DNA from: Selenomonas sp.
GTDB lineage: Bacteria; Bacillota_C; Negativicutes; Selenomonadales; Selenomonadaceae
Assembly (NCBI RefSeq): GCF_024699275.1
Contig: NZ_JAILPX010000063.1
Location: 1-64,000 of the forward strand
Direction: 5' to 3'
Length of the DNA: 64,000 bases
Shown here: one piece after another, positions 59,876 through 64,000 of the stretch
How positions within the stretch are numbered: position 1 is the stretch's first letter
Layout: the number at the start of each line of letters is the position of its first letter
Position numbers and translations under genes: made by a program
Notes under the pieces: generated by a model
What the model was told of the DNA's origin: nothing
Databases searched by the model: none
The model's input: the letters and a program-made list of their open reading frames with translations, nothing else

Positions 59876-61795
59876 ATGATTAGAGAGCATCGGAGCCGTG
59901 CAAAGCTCGAAGCTTATTATGAAAAATTTACCAGTGAAGGTGCACTGGACCCTAACGTACATCCTTGGGTGGCGGATTCCTGGCAACAGAGCAAGAAATA
60001 CGGTGTGGGTATGGAAAAGATGGCCATCAAGCACCTGATGTCAAAAGAAGAGTTCCATGAATTGCAATTAAAGCATGGAGATGCCATTGAATATTTAAGC
60101 GACCTCAGTGATGGAATCAAGGAATTTTTCCAGGAATACAATTTGAGTTTGTTGTTGATTGATGCAGACTGTACAGTCCTGAAAAGCTATTCTCTGCCTT
60201 TTTATCAGATGACGCCTGGGGAGATCGAAGGAGCAAATGTCGGAATCGATCAGGTGGGAACATCTTCCATCAGTGTGGCGTTGGAACACAAGGCATCCTT
60301 TTGGATGTTTGGTCCGGAAATGTGGGTCAAGGAGTGCCAATTGGGGGATGCTTGTTCAGCACCGGTGATTGTCAATGGTGAGCTGAATTATATCATTACC
60401 CTGGTTTCCATGGAACAGGTAGCTATGCCTCAGGATGCGGTGATTTCTCTGCTCTTCACTATGCGCAAGGCTTTGGAGCGTCATTTATCAGAGGCGATTC
60501 GCATTAAGGCAGATGAGGCAATTTTGGATGCTACGCCCTTTGCGGTTTACCATGTACTGCCTGGAGGAGAGGTGGCCTATGCCAATCGCTTAGGCCACAC
60601 TCGTCTGGAAGGTATTGGGGCTAAACGTGACCCAGGTACTCGCCGGGGGGCATCCAATCTTAATGATGTCATTATGAACTATCAGCATACGCCTATATAT
60701 AAGGGGTTTAGGGGAATTCCCTCTTATAATAAAGAGGTAACCTGGATTACGCCGGCCAAGACCTATGAGGATATCACTACTGTGGTGCCGTTGGAGCGCG
60801 ATGAAGATCAAGCTGTGCAGAGTGTGGTTGTAGTATCCATGCCCATTGAGGACCTGCGCACGCTGGTGGCTCATGCTGCAGGGTATACTGCAAAATACAG
60901 TTTAGGTTCCATGGTGGGGGAAGGTACTACCTTTGCCAGTGTCCGTAACAAAGCAGCCAGAGTGGCGAAAAATAAGCATCATGTACTGATTCAGGGAGAA
61001 GCTGGTACAGGCAAACAGCGTATGGCCCATGGTATTCATCAGGGCAGCATGCGGGCAGCTGGCCCCCTTATCACCTTGCGCTGTGGCGATACAACTCCGG
61101 AACTTTTGGAACAGGAGCTCTTTGGCGTGGTGCTGAACAGCGAGGTCAGCCATCAGGGGCGTTTAGAACTGGCTTCTGGTGGTACGTTGTTCCTGGATGA
61201 AATCGAGAAGATGCCGAAAAATATTGCTAAAGAACTGGCAGATGCCTTAAACAAGGGGAAAGCTTGCCGGGTAGGTGAACAGGTGGAACGCAGCATTGAC
61301 GTGCGCATCATTGCCGCCTGTGACAGTGATTTGAAGCGCTTGACGGAACGAGGCCTCTTTGACCGGGATCTCTATGATGCTCTGTCTAAGAGCATTGTAC
61401 GCGTACCAGCTCTGCGCAGCCGCCGGGAGGATATCCCGAAGCTGGCGGTACATATTGTCAGCGAACTGGCGGAACAGCATCAGATGAAACCTAAGAAAAT
61501 TCTGCCGGAAACGGAAAAGGTATTGCGGGATTACGATTGGCCAGGCAATATCAAACAGCTGCAGAGTGTGTTGGAATATGCGTTCTTCAACACCAGCGAG
61601 GACGAAATCAATCCCCAGGACATCAGTTTGATGGGGGATGTAAAGCCAGACAATAAGTGGAAGGAAGACAAGGAAGTATTTGTAAAGGCCTGGCAGGCGG
61701 CCGGCGGTAATGTGAGCCGGCTGGCCAATTTGCTGAATGTCAGCCGGGTAACTCTGTATCGTTACTTGAAGAAGTATGGATTGGAAAAGAAATAA
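59876..61795 (+). CDS. AcoR/DhaR-like AAA+ regulator without the GAFTGA loop
   Basis: 639-residue regulator: N-terminal HPWVADSWQQSKKYGV (AcoR-type), GAF-like about 80-200, PAS-like 215-330, AAA+ 340-560 with Walker A GEAGTGK (374-380) and Walker B LFLDEIEK (438-445), and a Fis-type HTH at the end (NVSRLANLLNVSRVTLYRYL). In sigma-54 activators ELFG is followed by a GAFTGA loop; here 413-430 reads QELFGVVLNSEVSHQGRL, with no GAFTGA. It should therefore not engage sigma-54, and may act with sigma-70 or as a repressor, like TyrR. GGGAGGAAAAACT precedes the ATG. Confidence 0.88.
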   Translation: MIREHRSRAKLEAYYEKFTSEGALDPNVHPWVADSWQQSKKYGVGMEKMAIKHLMSKEEFHELQLKHGDAIEYLSDLSDGIKEFFQEYNLSLLLIDADCTVLKSYSLPFYQMTPGEIEGANVGIDQVGTSSISVALEHKASFWMFGPEMWVKECQLGDACSAPVIVNGELNYIITLVSMEQVAMPQDAVISLLFTMRKALERHLSEAIRIKADEAILDATPFAVYHVLPGGEVAYANRLGHTRLEGIGAKRDPGTRRGASNLNDVIMNYQHTPIYKGFRGIPSYNKEVTWITPAKTYEDITTVVPLERDEDQAVQSVVVVSMPIEDLRTLVAHAAGYTAKYSLGSMVGEGTTFASVRNKAARVAKNKHHVLIQGEAGTGKQRMAHGIHQGSMRAAGPLITLRCGDTTPELLEQELFGVVLNSEVSHQGRLELASGGTLFLDEIEKMPKNIAKELADALNKGKACRVGEQVERSIDVRIIAACDSDLKRLTERGLFDRDLYDALSKSIVRVPALRSRREDIPKLAVHIVSELAEQHQMKPKKILPETEKVLRDYDWPGNIKQLQSVLEYAFFNTSEDEINPQDISLMGDVKPDNKWKEDKEVFVKAWQAAGGNVSRLANLLNVSRVTLYRYLKKYGLEKK

Positions 61796-61806
61796 GGAGA
61801 AAGATT

Positions 61807-62457
61807 GTGCGTTTACGTAGAAAGCCTTGGGTGGATGAAGCCATTCATGAATTCGATGACTTTGTGGTGAGCAAGGATCAGGAGATTGGTGAAGAGAAGA
61901 GGGGACAATGGAGTGAGATATTTGGCCGTCAGGCTTCTTTACATGTGGAGCTGGGCACAGGAAAAGGCGATTTTATCTGTCAGTTGGCACAGCTTCATCC
62001 GGATATCAATTATATTGGCATAGAAGCTCAGCAGGATGTACTTTATTCTGCGGCGAAGAAGATTGCAGCTGCGGGGCTTAAGAATGTTCGGCTGCTGGTT
62101 TTTGATATCAATCAGATTGAGACTATTTTTGCGGCGGGGGAAGTGGATCGTTTTTATGTGAACTTTTGCGATCCCTGGCCCAAAAAACGACATGCCAAGC
62201 GTCGTTTGACCCATGTGGGTTTTTTAGAGAAATACCGAAAACTGCTGAAAAAGCCTGGTGAGCTGCATTTTAAGACGGATAACCGTCCGCTGTTCGACTT
62301 CTCCTTGGAACAATTTGCAGAGGCTGGTCTAAAGGTGCAGGACGTGTCCTTTGATTTGCATGCGGAAAATCGTCCCGATAATATCATGACCGAATATGAG
62401 CGTAAGTTCAGTGGTTTTGGTGAGAAAATCAATCGTTGTGAGGTTATATTCGCATAA
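61807..62457 (+). CDS. trmB: tRNA (guanine-N7-)-methyltransferase
   Basis: 216-residue SAM-dependent enzyme methylating G46 of tRNA. Motif I reads HVELGTGKGDFICQLA, YIGIEAQQDVL is the acidic motif, and FCDPWPKKRHAKRRL is the diagnostic TrmB motif; FKTDNRPLFDFSLEQF follows. GTG 61807 has AAGGAG seven bases upstream. It lies 11 bases after the regulator and probably shares its transcript. Confidence 0.95.
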   Translation: MRLRRKPWVDEAIHEFDDFVVSKDQEIGEEKRGQWSEIFGRQASLHVELGTGKGDFICQLAQLHPDINYIGIEAQQDVLYSAAKKIAAAGLKNVRLLVFDINQIETIFAAGEVDRFYVNFCDPWPKKRHAKRRLTHVGFLEKYRKLLKKPGELHFKTDNRPLFDFSLEQFAEAGLKVQDVSFDLHAENRPDNIMTEYERKFSGFGEKINRCEVIFA

Positions 62458-62487
62458 AATGCCATACTGGCATAAGGAGGCTTTTTC

Positions 62488-63675
62488 ATGCGGATTCGGA
62501 AAAAGATTTGGAATAACGATGCGGAACCAATCATCGCCATTATGGTGGTACTTATGGTTTTGGGAACCATCAATGTGTTCAGTTCCAGCTTTGTGCTGGG
62601 GACAACGGATTATGAAAACCCTTATCATTTTTTGCGCCGCCATGTAATGGTCATGCTGGCAGGACTGGTTCTGTTCTTTGCTTTTCGCAAGATTAATTAT
62701 CGGCGTTGGCGACCTTTGAATGGGCCTCTGATGCTGGGGGTCATTGCGGGGACGTTCTTGGCCCTGGTGGGGGTGCTGGTCATTGGTACAGAGGTCAATG
62801 GTGCGAAACGCTGGCTTTTCGGTGCCCAGCCTGCAGAGCTGGCTAAGCTGGTATCCCTGATGCTGGCGGCTTCCTGCTTGTCATCAAGGATAAAGCGGGG
62901 CAGGGCCAATTCCTTGTTTAATGTCATTAATCCACAGTACGGAATTATCTTTATCATGGCGGTTTTGATTGAACTGGAACCGGATTTGGGAACAGCCGCT
63001 ATTGTGCTGGGGGTTCCTGTTATCATGGCTGTGGTAGCGGGCATGTCATTCAAATACATGCTGGGATTAGCGGGCTTTTTTGGTATGCTTATCGTCATCC
63101 TTATGAATATCCAGCCCTACCGGATGGCAAGGTTTAAGGTTTGGTTCGATCCGTGGGCCGATGCACAGGGCATGGGGTATCAGACGGTGCAGTCACTGTC
63201 GACCATTGGTTCAGGCGGTTTTTGGGGCATGGGACTCGGTGAGGGCGTCAGTAAGTATGAATACCTGCCAGAGGCGCATACGGACTTTGCTTTTGCCATC
63301 TTCAGCCAGGAACATGGTTATATGGGAGCCTTCATGGTCTTTTTGCTGCTGGCTTTACTGGTGTTGTTCTGTGTGCGCATTGCCAATCGGGCTCCTGATG
63401 AGTTTGGCCAGATGCTGGCTTCTGGCATTATGGTGCTTATCGCTGGACAGGCCATTGCCAATATTATGATGGTAGGAGGACTTTTTCCGGTGGTCGGTGT
63501 ACCGCTCCCTTTTATCAGCTATGGAGGTTCCTCACTGATGGTCTCCATGGTGGCCATGGGGATGCTGCTGAATATCTGTGACCATGGTACAGGACCAGGG
63601 CGAGAGCAGCATAAGGTTGAAGAAGCGGCTCCGGAGCCGCAGGATAATAAAAAACGCCTACGTTTAGTAAAATAA
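62488..63675 (+). CDS. ftsW: SEDS-family peptidoglycan polymerase, FtsW-like
   Basis: 395-residue membrane glycosyltransferase with ten segments. VNGAKRWLFGAQPAELAKL, ELEPDLGTA, EAHTDFAFAIFSQEHG and VVGVPLPFISYGGSSLMVSM are the SEDS signatures, the last typical of FtsW rather than RodA. It should polymerise lipid II at the division site with a partner PBP. The last 30 residues are charged and cytosolic. ATG 62488 follows AAGGAGG. A terminator follows. RodA or SpoVE assignment cannot be wholly excluded. Confidence 0.9.
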   Translation: MRIRKKIWNNDAEPIIAIMVVLMVLGTINVFSSSFVLGTTDYENPYHFLRRHVMVMLAGLVLFFAFRKINYRRWRPLNGPLMLGVIAGTFLALVGVLVIGTEVNGAKRWLFGAQPAELAKLVSLMLAASCLSSRIKRGRANSLFNVINPQYGIIFIMAVLIELEPDLGTAAIVLGVPVIMAVVAGMSFKYMLGLAGFFGMLIVILMNIQPYRMARFKVWFDPWADAQGMGYQTVQSLSTIGSGGFWGMGLGEGVSKYEYLPEAHTDFAFAIFSQEHGYMGAFMVFLLLALLVLFCVRIANRAPDEFGQMLASGIMVLIAGQAIANIMMVGGLFPVVGVPLPFISYGGSSLMVSMVAMGMLLNICDHGTGPGREQHKVEEAAPEPQDNKKRLRLVK

Positions 63676-63682
63676 TGTGATG

Positions 63683-63716
63683 CTGACTGGTCTTGGGACT
63701 GGTCAGTATTTTTTTT
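63683..63716 (+). terminator. Terminator after ftsW
   Basis: CTGACTGGTC-TTGG-GACTGGTCAG, 10-bp stem with two G-U pairs, then a run of T. Confidence 0.85.
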
Positions 63717-63769
63717 AGGACCTTTTTGGGGGTGTCTAAATCGCTTTTTATGCCATCCTGTAAAAATCG

Positions 63770-63798
63770 TTGCCCTTTTATGACAAAAAAAGTATAAT
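63770..63798 (+). promoter_or_regulatory. Promoter of the terminal LysR gene
   Basis: TTGCCC, 17-base spacer, TATAAT (63793-63798), 58 bases upstream of the ATG. Confidence 0.75.
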
Positions 63799-63801
63799 AT
63801 C

Positions 63802-63817
63802 CCTATAAGATTATAGG
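63802..63817. promoter_or_regulatory. Palindrome just after the -10 box
   Basis: CCTATAAGATTATAGG, perfect 16-bp palindrome over the likely transcription start. Suited to autorepression by the LysR product. Confidence 0.6.
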
Positions 63818-63855
63818 AAATATTATATTTTAGCATAGCAAGAAAGAGGCAGGAT

Positions 63856-64000
63856 ATGGATATCAAGGATATGCGGGCGTTTTATGCCATAGTGGAAGAA
63901 GGAAATATCAGTCACGCGGCTCAGCGGCTGGATATTGCCCAGCCCGCTTTATCGCGGCAAATGAAACGGTTGGAGACTTCTCTGGGGGTACAACTCTTTG
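63856..64000 (+). CDS. LysR-family regulator, 3' end beyond the window
   Basis: Partial gene; 48 residues of the N-terminal DNA-binding domain are visible: MDIKDMRAFYAIVEEGNISH, with HTH AAQRLDIAQPALSRQMKRLE and LGVQLF. The frame is open to the right edge. ATG 63856 has AGAGGCAGGA upstream. Target unknown. Confidence 0.88.
   Translation, partial: MDIKDMRAFYAIVEEGNISHAAQRLDIAQPALSRQMKRLETSLGVQLF

Overview
The window reads as a chromosomal segment of an anaerobic, respiring member of the Firmicutes, most likely the Selenomonadales (Negativicutes, Selenomonas-like). This is inference from gene content, not from a marker gene. The basis is a succinate dehydrogenase/fumarate reductase of the sdhCAB type, a full narGHJI nitrate reductase with NarK, a Tat-exported formate dehydrogenase, a Bacillus-type Fnr with a C-terminal iron-sulfur ligand set, a multiheme cytochrome c, and a lactate permease. 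Coding density is high. No rRNA, tRNA, CRISPR array, prophage or transposase gene was seen.

Layout. 1-3.2 kb: end of sdhC, then sdhA and sdhB. 3.3-7.7 kb: a nicotinamidase-like hydrolase, then a PAS-GGDEF-EAL protein, queF, a pyridoxamine kinase and a TatD-associated radical SAM protein. 7.8-10.8 kb: a Bax-inhibitor-like membrane protein, a decayed gene, yqeB and comF. 10.8-26.2 kb: a formate/nitrate respiration island (narK, fnr, narGHJI, fdhD, fdnG-fdhE-fdnH-fdnI) in which formate oxidation can feed nitrate reduction; TGTGA-N6-TCACA-like boxes lie in its control regions. 26.3-34.5 kb: a chemoreceptor, a thioesterase, a ccdA/tlpA pair, a methyltransferase, two poorly known proteins, a PAP2 phosphatase and a YkvI-type transporter. 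34.6-41.1 kb: two esterase-like hydrolases, a class II UvrA paralogue with an HxlR regulator, and rarA. 41.2-45.8 kb: cupin/Rrf2 and a MarR-HlyD-ABC2 export operon with a universal stress protein.

45.9-51.1 kb is the most interesting part. It holds a PadR regulator, a PucR/CdaR-type regulator, a Tat-exported lipid-anchored FAD reductase, a membrane-anchored five-heme cytochrome c, and phenolic acid decarboxylase PadC. The padC and pucR promoters share one design: an ATGT-N8-ACAT palindrome 4 bases upstream of the -35 box, with the same 17-base spacer and the same -10 hexamer. I infer a phenolic-acid (hydroxycinnamate) response locus that may couple decarboxylation to respiratory reduction of the side chain. 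The substrate of the reductase cannot be read from sequence.

51.2-64 kb: LysR/YeiH, a 194-bp inverted-repeat element, a two-component system beside a small secreted cysteine protein, lactate permease, an MFS carrier, an AcoR-like AAA+ regulator lacking GAFTGA, trmB, ftsW, and the start of another LysR gene cut by the window edge.
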